NCBI GenBank assembly: GCA_934045905.1
Contig: OW203771.1
Location: 21,708,069-21,772,068, forward strand
DNA: 64,000 nucleotides
DNA from: Leuctra nigra
Taxonomy: Eukaryota > Arthropoda > Insecta > Plecoptera > Leuctridae
Reading direction: 5' to 3'
The position numbers and the translations under genes are program-made. This document shows, piece by piece, positions 21,724 to 33,198 of the stretch. The stretch's first letter is position 1. Each line of letters starts with the position of its first letter. The notes beneath the pieces are model-generated. The model worked only from the letters and a program-made list of their open reading frames with translations, was not told the origin of the DNA and did not search any database.

Positions 21724-24700
21724 TTATTCTTCTTCTTCTCCTCCGTCTTTTTCTTCTTCATCCTCATCCTCCTCTACTACCTCCACTTTAGTAACTATTT
21801 GTTCCCATAATTCTTGATTTTCCCACAAATGTTTCCTTTCAACTTCTTCCCATCTTTCACCTCGTTCCTCAACATCTCTTTTCACCTGTTCAATCCATCT
21901 ATCTCTTGGCCTCCCAACTTTTCTTTTACCTTCCACATACTTTCCAAATTCACTTTTGGCTCTTCTACTGTCTTTCATTCTCTTAAGTTTACCAAACCAC
22001 CTCAGTCTTTCTCGCCCAATTTTGAACCCAACACTCTCCACACCCATCTTCTTCCTTATCACCATACTTCTTACATGTTCCTTCATCGATATATTTGCCA
22101 TTCCTCTCACGAACTTCATCTCTTCTGCTTGTACCATACTCTCCTCCTTCCATCCCAAATTCCACGTCACCGCCCCATAACATAATATCGGTAAAAAATA
22201 TTGCTTGTATAATACTAATTTAAATTTAAGTGGTAAATCCCTATTCCATACTAATTTTCTAACTTTTTGATAAAACCCGTCTGCTTTCTGTATTCTTCTT
22301 TTAACTTCTTTCGAACACTTTCCGTCTTTTGTAACCAAACTTCCTAGATAACTAAAATCTTCTACTTGTTTAATATCTTTTCCATCCAATTTCAAACCAT
22401 TTCTTACAAGCCCATTTTTCTTCTTCTCCAAAACCAAATATTCACTCTTCTCACTACTAATCTTCATTCCATATCTTTTTATCACTTCGTTCCACACATC
22501 CACTTTCTTCTGTACCAACTCTTCAGTCTCTCCCCAAATTACAACATCATCCGCATATACCCCAGTTTGCGAATCTAGATCTTCATTCCTTTCCACCTCC
22601 CGAATTATATCATCCATTACCATAATGAACAGCAAAGGTGACAACACACTGCCTTGCCTTACTCCTGATCTCACACTAAACCAGCCCGTTCTTCCTCCCA
22701 CTGTTTCCACACAACTCTCACATCCAACATACAAACTCTGTACTCTTTCAATCAACTTCTTGTCTATTTCCCTCTTTTCTAAACTCTCCCACACCCTATC
22801 CCTTGGCAAATGATCATACGCTTTTTCAATATCCAGAAACACTAACCATATTTCCTTTCCCATCTCCCAATTTCTCTCCATAATGGTCCTTATAGCGAAT
22901 ATAAGGTCTATCGTAGATCTGTTTCTTCTAAATCCATATTGTTCATCTTTCAAATCCTCTTCAACTACACTTCGTATCCTCTTCTCTATAATTCGTTCGT
23001 ATATCTTCGCTCCTTGGCTCATGAGTGTTATCCCTCTATAGTTGCTACATTTCTTGCGATCCCCTTTCTTAAACAATGGTACAATAACACCTCTCCTCCA
23101 ATCCCTTGGTACAGTTTTTTGAATCCATGCCGATGCCACAACTCTGTAAAACCACTCCAATCCAGCTTTACCACCTGCCTTTATCATTTCCACACTTATC
23201 TCATCCACTCCCGGCGATCTTCCATTTTTCATCCCTTTTACTGCCACCTCAACTTCCCCAAACATTACCATATCATCTGGACAATTCAATTTATCGCACT
23301 CTTCACTTATTTCCTTGTCTTCAGTACCACCTTTGTCATCATTCAATAACTTTGAAAAGTAGTGCTTCCACATATCTTGTATTTCCTCCACATCATTTGT
23401 AAGGCATCCCCTTTCATTTACCATATAATTAGTTGTTCTATTATCTTGCCTCTTACATTTTACTACAGAATATAACATCTTTTTGTTTGCCTCAAAGTCC
23501 CTCTCTAGACATTTAACAAATGCGTTCATTGTCTTCGATTTTTCTTCTGAAACCAAAAAGTGAACATATCTCTTCATCCTTTGATATTTATTTATATTCA
23601 ATATTGTTCTGCACTCTTCTTTTTTAACCCATGCTTTTCTTTTCTTTCTTACTGCACACTTAATTGCATTTGTCCACCACGGTGTTTCCTTTCTTCTTCT
23701 CAATCCCTTTGTCCTCCCGCATATATTTTCTGTAATAGTCAATATAGCATTTTTAAAACTCATCCATTCCTCTTCTACCAAATTAAGATCCCCAACTGGC
23801 ATATTTTCTTCTATTGCCATTTTAAATTCTTTTCTTATTTCATCATTCTGCAATCTCCATACCTTCAATTTTCTTCTTCTCTTCGCTTTTCTTCTTTCAA
23901 CACATTTTCTTGGCATTCGTATATCCGCTATTAATAGTCGATGATCACCATCAAACGCCACATGCGGTACAACCTTTACATCCAATACCATTTTTCTAAG
24001 TGCGTCACTGTATATTATATAATCAATTACCGATTTCGATCTCCCATCCCAACCATACCTCGTGATCATATTCTTTTCATTCTTCTCAAACATACTATTT
24101 CCAATCACCAATCCATTTCTTGCACAAACTTCTAACAAATTTTCTCCTTCCTTATTCCTGGATCCATATCCATTTTTTCCCAAAACCTTTTCAAATCCTC
24201 TTCTTTCTCTTCCAACCTTTGCATTTAAGTCACCCATTACAAATGTACTTTCAAGAGATATATTTTCTTCTACAAGCTCAAGAAAAGTTTCTTTTTCAGC
24301 CATTTTCCTTCCAACTTGAGGTGCATAAACTTGTAAAATTTCTACTAACATTTCTTCGAAAAACAATTTCAATTTAATTAACCTCTCATTGATGTACTCT
24401 ACTTGCACAACCTTGCTTTTCATTTCTTGACACAGTATAATTGCAACTCCAAATTTACATTCTTTATCACCACACCAATATATACAATAACCATCTCTCA
24501 ATTCTTTATACCCTTCTCCTCTCCATTTTGTTTCACTCAAACCCAACACATGCATCTTTCTCTCTTTCATTTCATCAATCACTTCTTCTATTTTCCCATT
24601 TAACGTGACAATATTTATTGTTCCCATCCTTATAACTTCTCTTCTTCTATATCTGTAACCTCCACCTTCCCTATTAGTCTTGCTTTTCTTCACATACTTC

Positions 24701-24771
24701 ATCATTCTCCTTCCTATAATATTATCCTTGAAACCCAACTTGTCCGAAAACCCCGCTTCGACTGAGTCCAA
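21724..24771 (-). CDS. LINE ORF2: AP endonuclease and reverse transcriptase
   Basis: 1015 aa. The N-terminal apurinic-type endonuclease (~50-290) shows VTLNGK, LSETKW, the QVYAPQVG and GDLNAKVG blocks, VIDYIIYSD and GDHRLLIAD. The reverse transcriptase (~520-800) shows YRGITLM, QYGFRRNRST, motif A FLDIEKAYD, motif B GVRQGSVLSPLLF and motif C YADD. A C-terminal region has LRWFGKLKRM and GRPRDRWIEQ, followed by an acidic tail. These features fit RTE-like or related clades, but with an esterase-like ORF1 the clade is undecided. The first ATG overlaps ORF1; translation could start instead at the internal ATG before GTINIVTLN (~residue 49). The protein nicks target DNA and copies the element RNA. 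Confidence 0.9.
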   Translation of the reverse strand: MDSVEAGFSDKLGFKDNIIGRRMMKYVKKSKTNREGGGYRYRRREVIRMGTINIVTLNGKIEEVIDEMKERKMHVLGLSETKWRGEGYKELRDGYCIYWCGDKECKFGVAIILCQEMKSKVVQVEYINERLIKLKLFFEEMLVEILQVYAPQVGRKMAEKETFLELVEENISLESTFVMGDLNAKVGRERRGFEKVLGKNGYGSRNKEGENLLEVCARNGLVIGNSMFEKNEKNMITRYGWDGRSKSVIDYIIYSDALRKMVLDVKVVPHVAFDGDHRLLIADIRMPRKCVERRKAKRRRKLKVWRLQNDEIRKEFKMAIEENMPVGDLNLVEEEWMSFKNAILTITENICGRTKGLRRRKETPWWTNAIKCAVRKKRKAWVKKEECRTILNINKYQRMKRYVHFLVSEEKSKTMNAFVKCLERDFEANKKMLYSVVKCKRQDNRTTNYMVNERGCLTNDVEEIQDMWKHYFSKLLNDDKGGTEDKEISEECDKLNCPDDMVMFGEVEVAVKGMKNGRSPGVDEISVEMIKAGGKAGLEWFYRVVASAWIQKTVPRDWRRGVIVPLFKKGDRKKCSNYRGITLMSQGAKIYERIIEKRIRSVVEEDLKDEQYGFRRNRSTIDLIFAIRTIMERNWEMGKEIWLVFLDIEKAYDHLPRDRVWESLEKREIDKKLIERVQSLYVGCESCVETVGGRTGWFSVRSGVRQGSVLSPLLFIMVMDDIIREVERNEDLDSQTGVYADDVVIWGETEELVQKKVDVWNEVIKRYGMKISSEKSEYLVLEKKKNGLVRNGLKLDGKDIKQVEDFSYLGSLVTKDGKCSKEVKRRIQKADGFYQKVRKLVWNRDLPLKFKLVLYKQYFLPILCYGAVTWNLGWKEESMVQAEEMKFVRGMANISMKEHVRSMVIRKKMGVESVGFKIGRERLRWFGKLKRMKDSRRAKSEFGKYVEGKRKVGRPRDRWIEQVKRDVEERGERWEEVERKHLWENQELWEQIVTKVEVVEEDEDEEEKDGGEEEE

Positions 24772-26108
24772 ACATTCTTCTTGTTAATAACAACCTTCTC
24801 CTCAACCCTCATTTTCAATTTTCTTCCAACTTCTCGGGCCCACTTCCTTCTATCCATCAAGAATCCTGGTGTGTATTCCAATTCAATATATTCCACCTCT
24901 TTCTCTTTCGCCATCTTCTTCAACCCTTCATTCAAAGTTACTGAGTAATTACTTAGTAAACCCACAATACCTATTTTTATCTTTGGACCAAAAAAGGTTG
25001 TAGAGACTTGCATCAAATCCTCAAAATCTTTCATTATCTCGTCTTTATCCAACCGATTCCAAACTTCCCTATTTCCCACTTGAAAAATTACTTTCTTCAG
25101 CCCACTCTGTTTTGCATAACATCCATCTTCAATTCTTGCAGTAATTTCCCTGATTTTTATTCCAGGCTCCCTTCTCACATGACATCCCTCACCCAACGCG
25201 AAAACCCAGGCTTCACTGCCACTCACATCTCCCATCAATAAAATTGTATCTTCCAATGCTCTATTCTCTTCAAACGACTTTTGATTATCATCACTCCTCT
25301 TCAAATGACTCTTCTCGGACTTCTCTTCATAATCTTGATCATCTTTTTCCTGAGTATCGTTCTCAATCATCATGTTATTTTCTTCTTCATTTTTGTTCTC
25401 TTGTTCTGCTTTCCTTTTCTGCACTTTCTTCTGTTTATGTCGCTGTTCTTGCTGATGTTTATCTTGCTTATGCAATGATTCACACGACGAACTTACTTCT
25501 TGAACATTGCTTTGTGGTTGGTTTTCTTTATGCACGTTCAATTGAATACTCGTTTCACTGCTTCCGCCTGTTGTCAAGATCTCTGCCATCTCCACATAAT
25601 GTTTTTTATGATTATCATTGACTGTATTCATTAACTGTTCTAACCTATTTGTAATATCTTGCCACTTGCCAACAAACTTTGCTCTCTCCCCCATTTGTTC
25701 TTGGCACTCTCGATCTCTTTCCTGAATATTATCTAATCTATCAGTCCGTCTCTCCTCTTCTAACCTAATCAATTCGTTTACATACCATATACTTCTCTTC
25801 ACCATTTTCTCTTCCCATACATTTCTATCCAATACACTTTTCTTTATTCTTTTCAACTCTTCTTTGCATTCACTTTCCCAAACCATTATTTCAGCAAACA
25901 TGTCAATTGAGTCATTATCTGCTTGTTCATGTATTTGTTTAATACCAGCAACTTCTTTCTTCCACTCTTCATGTACTATTTCCTGTTTTATCTTCATATC
26001 GGATATTTCTTCCTTCAATTCCCGTACCTCCATCATGAGTCTTTCAACCAAGCTGACCTCACCTTCATTTACACTCCTCTTCATCTTGGATCTCAAATGC
26101 ATCAACAA
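24714..26108 (-). CDS. LINE ORF1: coiled coil plus esterase-like (SGNH-type) domain
   Basis: 464 aa. Residues ~10-150 are rich in Glu/Lys heptads and look like a coiled coil, then comes a Gln/Lys/Glu-rich low-complexity region (~185-285). Residues ~290-440 contain LLMGDVSGSEAW, VIFQVGNREVW and a late block with RRKW, arranged like SGNH/GDSL esterase blocks found in some LINE ORF1 proteins. The usual catalytic GDS serine and the DxxH are not clearly retained, so activity is doubtful. ORF1 proteins bind the element RNA and chaperone it. No CCHC knuckle was seen. Confidence 0.7.
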   Translation of the reverse strand: MLMHLRSKMKRSVNEGEVSLVERLMMEVRELKEEISDMKIKQEIVHEEWKKEVAGIKQIHEQADNDSIDMFAEIMVWESECKEELKRIKKSVLDRNVWEEKMVKRSIWYVNELIRLEEERRTDRLDNIQERDRECQEQMGERAKFVGKWQDITNRLEQLMNTVNDNHKKHYVEMAEILTTGGSSETSIQLNVHKENQPQSNVQEVSSSCESLHKQDKHQQEQRHKQKKVQKRKAEQENKNEEENNMMIENDTQEKDDQDYEEKSEKSHLKRSDDNQKSFEENRALEDTILLMGDVSGSEAWVFALGEGCHVRREPGIKIREITARIEDGCYAKQSGLKKVIFQVGNREVWNRLDKDEIMKDFEDLMQVSTTFFGPKIKIGIVGLLSNYSVTLNEGLKKMAKEKEVEYIELEYTPGFLMDRRKWAREVGRKLKMRVEEKVVINKKNVWTQSKRGFRTSWVSRIIL

Positions 26109-26876
26109 TTTTTTTTTTTTTCACTTTAAACACCTTGGTTTAAAAAGTTAAATGTAGTTTTTGACCCGCAGTGAAATTTTACCCCATGTCACCGTGACAA
26201 ATCTCTCTTCCTTTTTCCAATCCCGAACCACAGCAAAACCAAACTTAAATCTCGATATTTATCAATATTCTACGTATTATTTACGAACCCTTTTGCTTTT
26301 TATGACCTTCCAGCACGTCTCCACTCAATACCTTCACTTTTCAGCCAAACACATTCCTATTTCACAGTAAAATTAATTTTTAAATCGGACGATCTTATCT
26401 CCCTTTACAATAAGTTCACGGCCTTCGTGATTCTATTTTAAGAAAATAAAATATTTTGTCACAAGTGATTATTCTTCCTTTAATTTGACGGTCCAGGATA
26501 TCTACGGCTGCAACCTAAGAATGTTGCACATAGGTTTACATCTATTGCGAGAAGTTGCAAGTGACCTTTGCTTCGACTATGATTGCTGCTAGCACATCTA
26601 AATGTTTACTAAAATCTCACAGACTGATAATGAAATATATTTCTTATTTGAAAACACTTGAGAATCGTAACAAATGAAAGCGATCAAATATTGAGAAGAG
26701 ATAAGACGATAGGTATCAGAAGATTGACACTGATTTTAGTTTGAGTAATGTTCTCGGTGGTCCCATACTTTAATCAATTAGTCTTATAGAAAGTCTACCT
26801 TCACTTTGTCATTTTGAGAACTATTAGTATTATAATATTTTTCAAATATTATAGGCAATTTCGGTCAATAATTTTT

Positions 26877-28950
26877 TTGAGCGAGCGAAGCGAGCGACTC
26901 CATTTGGCTCTTTTAGCACGGACCTCTGTTTTTTTTTTTTTTTTTTTTTTTTGTATGCTAAAGGAAGCAATAGAAGTCGCACCGTTTCACCGATCGACCT
27001 GAAATTTTGCACACATGTAAAGACAACCTTCTCTGTTTGCAGACCCAATTTTTTTTGAAATCCATCCATTGGTTCATTGTTAAAATAAGTATCTCCTGAT
27101 AGCCTAAAAAATGAAAATGGTCTTCGAGAAATGTGATCAAACTCATATTTAGCATGGTCAGTAAGACCAACAATGTCACTTATTTTACAAATTTTCAGCC
27201 GAATCTGTCAAGAAAGTATGCACTTATTGACATTTTTAATAGCTGTCAGAAATGAAACATTGAAAATGAATGTCTTTCCAATGCAACTGAATCTGATTAG
27301 CTTTAGGTACAAGAGTGTTTTGATGGTATGTACACTTTTTTTAGTGAAAAGCAGATATTTTTATGTTTATTGAGTTGATCAAATTTGAATAATTCAATTT
27401 GGATCATAGTTTCCAACAAATCATTTCGAGTTTTTAAGGACCTTGATTGTCTTTTCGTCAATTCGTAGTTCTGATGGCCGTGCCTCCCGTGTTTCTACTT
27501 GGCTGATTTTGCATCCAGGAGGGATTAGAAACATAAGCTCACATTTCAATAATATCATTGAGTGGCGTTTGTTCTCTTCTAGCGTTCACACGTCATTCCA
27601 AATCTCTCCTGCATTTTGCTTCTTTTCGTTGATAATTTTGGCAATTTGGTGTACTTTGTGAAGGTATTAGTAAAATTGAATCGCTTTTAAAGCATAGATA
27701 TTAGGTATCTACAGTTTTTGTCCAGGGGATTGATTATTTCAAATTATTTTCTTCTTGGAAACGTTGGATTTATTCCGTTTCTGAGCTTCTGTCTAGCCTG
27801 ACATTTCCTTGAAGGTTGCTATTTTTTTTTGAAAGTTTTGATTCATTCAGTTCAAAACATTACGTTGTCTTATTTTAATTGTGGAACGTTGGATTCATTC
27901 CGTTTCTTAACTAGGTAGTTACTATTTTACCTGATCCGTTTTTTTGTGTGGAACTTTGATTCCTTTCGCTTAATTAGTTGAAAGGTGTTTACTTTATTTT
28001 CATATTTGCGAAGTTTTGTTCAAGATTCATTTCGTAACATTACGACATTGAATACATTACGTCTTTGAGCATACATTTCGTGCATTTCAAACATTGATCA
28101 CACAAATATTATTGTACTTTAATTAGGTAGGTACTCTACTTCTTACTTTTTCATTACCTATCTTATCCCTATTTAAACATGCCGAAAAATGGAAAGACTT
28201 CTGCTAGAATGAAAGCCATAAAGGCGAAAAAGCGTCTGCGTGAAATTGAAAATCAAGAAACTGACGAAGCTAAATCTAAAAGGTTGAAACAAAATGTCGT
28301 TAATAATAAAGCATCAAGGAGCAAAGAGACCCCCGACCAGACTGCTGCAAGGAGATACTCAAACAATCAACGCAATACCCGCTCTCGTGCAGCGGGTATT
28401 GCCGATTGACCGACCAACTAAAAACTTCACATGGTAATTGGTAGCAACATTTAAGGTATTTTTGCCAATTTTCAGTCTAATTTGTAGTTATTTTCAAAAG
28501 TTTTTGTAATTTTAGGGACATTTTGTGTGTTGGCTGTCAAATTCACGGCGACTTCGAATCTTCAGTTCAAGGCAAGGTAGTTAGAGCAGAAAGTTTCAAA
28601 CGAAATGAAACTAATAATGACCGTTTAACAGATTGATCTGATATTGTGTCCACAGTAATATCATATCATATGAGTGGTCCCAGGTATATTAATATTGTTT
28701 GAAGGATATCATGTGATTTTTGAAACTTAACAAGGAACCGTTCAATCAAAGGTTTAATCGATCAACTTAAAACTTAGCAAGGTTATTGGGACCAATATTT
28801 TTGGAAATTTTGGAGATATTTATACAAGTCTGTGACGAAATTCAAGAATTATTGGCTTTTAATGACATTTTCGATAGACATAATTTCGGTTCGAGGTGTT
28901 GCGTGTATCCGTGCTCGCTCATCAACGCGTTACTCAGAGCGTTTTCCTAG
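26877..28950 (+). mobile_element. Helitron-like element, copy B
   Basis: Inverted twin of copy A (11844-13924), 2.07 kb, starting TTGAGCGAGCGAAGCGAGCG and ending CAGAGCGTTTTCCTAG followed by T. Differences from A are a few substitutions and poly-A/T length, so the two are close in age. It lies in the PER-2 intron. The pair brackets the PER-2 main exon. Confidence 0.6.
28179..28409 (+). pseudogene. 76-aa N-terminal fragment of a Helitron-type protein (copy B)
   Basis: Same fragment as at 12380-12610, with D to N and V to A changes. Lys/Arg-rich, ending RSRAAGIAD and a stop. Preservation of the frame probably reflects recent copying rather than selection. Confidence 0.45.
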
Positions 28951-29227
28951 TTTAACTTCATCTTAAGGTTTAACCACCGCTTTGAAGGACTAGATTCATG
29001 CAGGGAAGTTAAAAATAATTAAAAAAATACCTTACATGTGTGAACACTGAACATAAAACATGTTTCAATATTCAGCTTTATAATGGGTTAAGGCCTTAGA
29101 CTTCTGGTTGTATTGCTATCTAATATCGAGATGGGCTGCAATCCAGCACCGGCAAAAGTTCTGTATTGTTTAGAGCTAGAAATGGCGGATGAAACACAAT
29201 TCTCCTACCTGAAAGTAGACGTATTAA

Positions 29228-29907
29228 GGGGAATGTACACTGAATTTTGTATCTCAGCTAATATAAGTGGCACAACCTTCAGATTTTAGAATCAAATAAC
29301 AACTTACTCAAAAAAAATAAAAAAAAAAAAAAAAAAAATTGGACAAATTTTATGGATTTTATTTAGTTTATATGCATAAAAACATACATCCACCAAATTT
29401 GCTACTCCTTTTTTGAATTTCAAAATACAAAAAATTAAATTTTTTTTTTAGTTACCAGAGGCACACTGAATAAAACAACGTGGAGTTTTTCTAATAAATT
29501 TACTTATTTTAGGAGTTACAATTTTTTGAATATGTACATTTCTGATTTTACTACTTTTACCTATTAATTTGACATATTTAGTGCTATTATTTTTTTCAAA
29601 TTTATTCAAACATTTTTAACTGATAAAATAAGTTAATTTATTTGAAAAACTCCACGTTGTTTTATGCAGTGTGCCTCTGGTAACTAAAATAAAAAATTAA
29701 TTTGTTGTATTTTGAAATACCAAAAAAGGAGTAGCAAATTTGGTGAATGTATGTTTTTAAGCAAAAAACTAAATAAAATCCATAAAATTTGTCAAAAAAA
29801 GTTTTATTTTTTATTTATTTTTTTTTGAGTAAGTTGTTATTTGATTTTAAAGTTTGAAGGTTGTGCCCCTTATATTAGCTGAGTCCAAAATTCAGTGTAC
29901 ATTCCCC
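29228..29907. mobile_element. TTAA-flanked palindromic MITE
   Basis: Ends GGGGAATGTACACTGAAT and the complement are flanked by TTAA (29224-29227 and 29908-29911). Arms of over 280 bp are near complementary around an AT-rich centre. TTAA target use is typical of piggyBac, though its TIRs usually begin CCC, so the superfamily is uncertain. No ORF. In the PER-2 intron. Confidence 0.7.
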
Positions 29908-30846
29908 TTAACCAGATTGCATCCCATTCACAAGACACAGAAGCAGTGTCAAAATGATTTGTCTAAGCCTCACTACTTTTAATTATTCTATTCCTTATTT
30001 ATTTATTTCAACAGATCTCATATGACATTCGCAATGACAAGACAAAAAACTAACGACATCCAAAAGACACCTAGATCATACACAATCAGAATCACATGAT
30101 GTTACAGAATGTACCTATTGTTTATATTTTTACACTTATTAAAATGTTTTGATAGATTTTGGAAGATAAACATCTTTTACATAAATTACATATTATTTTG
30201 ATATTGTCGAGAGGCTTTAATAGGTACATTAACCGTAAGAGTACTAGTTGTGTGCTCGATAGTAATTTTGGTACTAAACAGGTAATTCTGTTGACTTACA
30301 ACGTTGCCCCACGTGAATAATGTATTTCAAATAGTAAAAAAACACACAAAATAAGGAACATATTTCTTGTTCTTTTTTCATAGTTAGTCCTTCAACCCTA
30401 CATTTTGAAGTGCTTGTTGCAAAAATATGGAAATAATGATGATAAAAACAGTTTCAAAAAATATTCGTCATCTTGAGTTTTAGATATCTGTGATATATTG
30501 ACAAATATTTAACCTTGCACATGATAGCTTATGGGTAGAGCCAGTTTTAAATGGTGACTTTTTTTTCTTAAAATTCGTTTTTAAAATCATCAATTTCGTT
30601 TTTTGTGTTTTTTCTGGAAGAGGGATTTCGCGATTTTGTGGTGAAATTAAATATTGATTATAAAACACATGGTAACAGCCCCCAGAAACCCTTATTTGAA
30701 GAAAAACATAATATGATTCATGTATGCCACTTGGAGGAGGGATTGGAATTGATTGCACTATTACTGGGAAAACTACAAAGTTAAGTAATGAATATCTCAA
30801 CTTTTTCATATCTCAAAATGTTTTGTTTTTTTATATATAATGTAGC

Positions 30847-30946
30847 CAAGCTTGGCCAGCTGGCTCAGGAGTTCGAGGCCCTAGCAAGTGCCACCCACCT
30901 TGACCACCCACCGACCCATCTATGGAACCGGGCGAAGGATTATTAT
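30847..30946 (+). mobile_element. Short SINE-like retroposon with 13-bp target duplication
   Basis: About 100 bp beginning CAAGCTTGGCCAGCTGGCTC, with a B-box-like AGTTCGAGGCC, and ending in an (ATT)n tail. TATATAATGTAGC is repeated on both sides (30834-30846 and 30947-30959). A 3' fragment of the same family is on the minus strand at about 57685-57741. Confidence 0.65.
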
Positions 30947-31541
30947 TATATAATGTAGCTAACTACAAAGAACCCAAAAGGGCAAAAAATCAAAGGTTGT
31001 TGGTCGCATACACCTACTAATTATTATGCTTTTGAATAGAGGTCATCGCTTTTTAATATTGCATAAAATCAAATATGCAGAAGATCTATCAAGACTCTAG
31101 ACTTTTCTATTCTCTTTTGGAAGTACTGGCTTCGTAATGGAAACAGAAAAGTAATTAATTTAAAGAACCAAAAAATAAATTATTTCTCACTATTTTAATT
31201 TTAAGTTACGATGTAATTTTGCAACTCGATTTTTTTCTGAATCGGGCTATAAAAAAACATCTTAAAATGCTCGAAATTACATAAACCAATGAAATCTCAA
31301 TTAAACAATCTATTTAACGTCGTTCGAATGAATAGATCTCATTTATTTAATCCTTTTGTTTTTTATACATGTTAATCAATTAATATCGATCACCAATCTA
31401 TCAGAACTTAAGCCGAGGGATCAACATAAATCGATCAATTGTTTGAAATCGAAATCTCTACAATATGTTATATATCATCAGCACTTACACCTAATTAACA
31501 TTCATAAAATTTACATTTACATAACTTACTGAAAAACTTAC

Positions 31542-31565
31542 GAAAGTGACTGCATGGGTATCCAT
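31542..31565 (-). CDS. PER-2 start exon (8 codons)
   Basis: Minus strand ATG plus seven codons, MDTHAVTF, followed at once by GTAAGT (donor at 31541-31540). It joins in phase 0 to GTC ATT CTG at 19837, giving MDTHAVTFVILLTATLSASS. It mirrors the PER-1 start exon. The intron is 11.7 kb and filled with transposable elements. Confidence 0.8.
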
Positions 31566-31599
31566 GTTTTCAAAACGGCTCTCCACACCCTCAACCAGT

Positions 31600-31677
31600 T
31601 CTGAATACAATGTGAATGCCTTGAACCTTCGCGCTATAGTTTTATCCAATATTTTCGTTATCTTGACCATAAGATGA
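31600..31677 (-). promoter_or_regulatory. PER-2 promoter block with paired GATAA sites
   Basis: Conserved counterpart of 9137-9214. GATAA sites lie on the minus strand at 31642-31646 and 31658-31662 (spacing 16 versus 15 in PER-1). The block TTCAAGGCATTCACATT is identical in both. Surrounding sequence is not conserved, so the block stands out as selected or recently shared by duplication. Confidence 0.6.
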
Positions 31678-31856
31678 ATATAGATATGAATAAAAGCACG
31701 AGTAAATTAAGAATGATAAGGACTCTTTAATGTTCGCACCATTAAACATTGTATAGTTCGTGAGCATTCTGCTAAAAGTCATTTACTCACATTTTGTGAA
31801 AATTGAGTTAGTCCCCAATAGTCGATTAATAGTCTGGCAAAAGTGCTAACTCCTAA

Positions 31857-32326
31857 TAGTGCAGTCCATAAACCGACCGAACAATAGTGCGAATAGTGAT
31901 AGAAACATGAATATTTGTGTATACTTACTAATTCGACCATGACAAATTCAAAAATGTATGGCCCCAAGCTGAATTCCCCCAACTTTCGGAGTAATTAGGT
32001 AATTAAATTAAACAATAAAATGTCAAATATCACAATAAATTGGCGCCTTTTTTGAAATTTTATTTTAAATATAACTCCTAGTTTCTTTAAGATTGAATCA
32101 AGGTAATTATATTCTGTGTTTTAATGACTTGAAAAAAGCATGCTATTGTTACATTTTACTAAAAAATGTGAATTCATTAATTAATTACTCCGAAAGTTGC
32201 AGGAATTCAGCTTGGGGCTATAAATTTTTGGATTTGTCATGGTCGAATTAGTAAGTACACAAATGTTCATGTTTCTATGACTATTTGCACTATTGACCCC
32301 TAAATTGCGTTTTATGGACTGCACTA
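31857..32326. mobile_element. Long-TIR element, TA-type ends, upstream of PER-2
   Basis: TAGTGCAGTCCATAAA at the left and the complement at the right enclose arms of about 190 bp that are diverged inverted copies (for example GACCATGACAAATTC near 31936 and its complement near 32233). No ORF beyond 70 codons is credible. It sits about 290 bp upstream of the PER-2 start exon. Confidence 0.6.
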
Positions 32327-32671
32327 GAACAGTTTTTTTTTACATTTATACACTAAAAAATAAACTGAAGCCCCACAAAAACACACAATCCAGTTTTAAT
32401 TTCACAAAGAATCGGTTTTTCAATACAGTGCTAAAACCAAACCATTTAGTTATAGGCTTTAATATTTTAGTGAAGTGAACCAATGCTCATTTTCTAGAAT
32501 AAATAAACTCAGCCTGAAGGCTGGCAAACTTCGAAAAGGAGTCAATAAGTTTATTCAAAAATGTTTTTATAGTCAAACTTTCACTATACTAATAAGTAAT
32601 ATGATAAGCAATCCTACGTATGTGCACACAAAACGAAACTCCATATCACACATAAAACATATAAGGCAATA

Positions 32672-33092
32672 GGGAATTCTCCTCTAAATTAAATTTCCAA
32701 ATAATTGTATTATTATGGCAGGGGAGACGTTGCTGAATACAGATATGTCATTAATTTTCTTGTGGGGTTAATAGTTCTCTCGGAATTGATTTACAAAGTT
32801 TGATATTTTTCTTCTAACTTTAAAACAGGAAAATTGATATTGACGTCATAACTCAGATGTTGCCATGGCAACAAAGCATATCACCATGGTAATACATTGT
32901 TGTGGACTTGGAAATGTCATCACAACCCAGATTCTCATTACATGCCGTTTTTCCCGCCAAAAAGTCCCATGACATTTAAAATTGATTTTTATGAATGAAA
33001 ATGTTCTATTTCTCAAGTGATAAGAGTGTTTGTGATTATTATTTGTGTTGTTATTTACGAATATACCTTAATAAATTTAGAGGAGAATTCCC
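32672..33092. mobile_element. TA-flanked MITE
   Basis: Ends GGGAATTCTCCTCTAAAT and complement, each flanked by TA (32670-32671, 33093-33094). The interior shares phrases with DNA near 11690-11790 (ATTGTTGTGGA.., TGCCGTTTT..CGCCAAAA). Mariner-type by its TA duplication. Confidence 0.6.
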
Positions 33093-33198
33093 TATTAAAT
33101 CCATCCACACATCACGAACCAAGGAAGAAATTTAGCGAAAAATTTAGCTGTAATTGTAGATACCTCTAAGGTATAGATGCCTATTTTCACGATTTTCT

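Larger units (their letters stand above)
21531..26108 (-). mobile_element. Non-LTR retrotransposon (LINE) with two intact ORFs
   Basis: The element is transcribed on the minus strand inside the PER-2 intron. Its 3' end is a poly-A run (poly-T at 21531-21548 on the plus strand), preceded by AATAAA. ORF1 (24714-26108) and ORF2 (21724-24771) overlap by 58 nt. The 5' limit is unclear; I see no certain target duplication. Both ORFs lack stops or frameshifts, so the copy may be recent. Confidence 0.85.

Noticed and set aside
21814..25621. Many plus-strand frames rich in Ser/Phe/His opposite the LINE
   Set aside because: Antisense shadows of the Lys/Glu-rich LINE ORFs.
30480..30809. 109-codon minus-strand frame
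   Set aside because: No domain; phrases such as TTTTTTCTGGAAGAGGG resemble repeat DNA near 5250, and codon use looks random.
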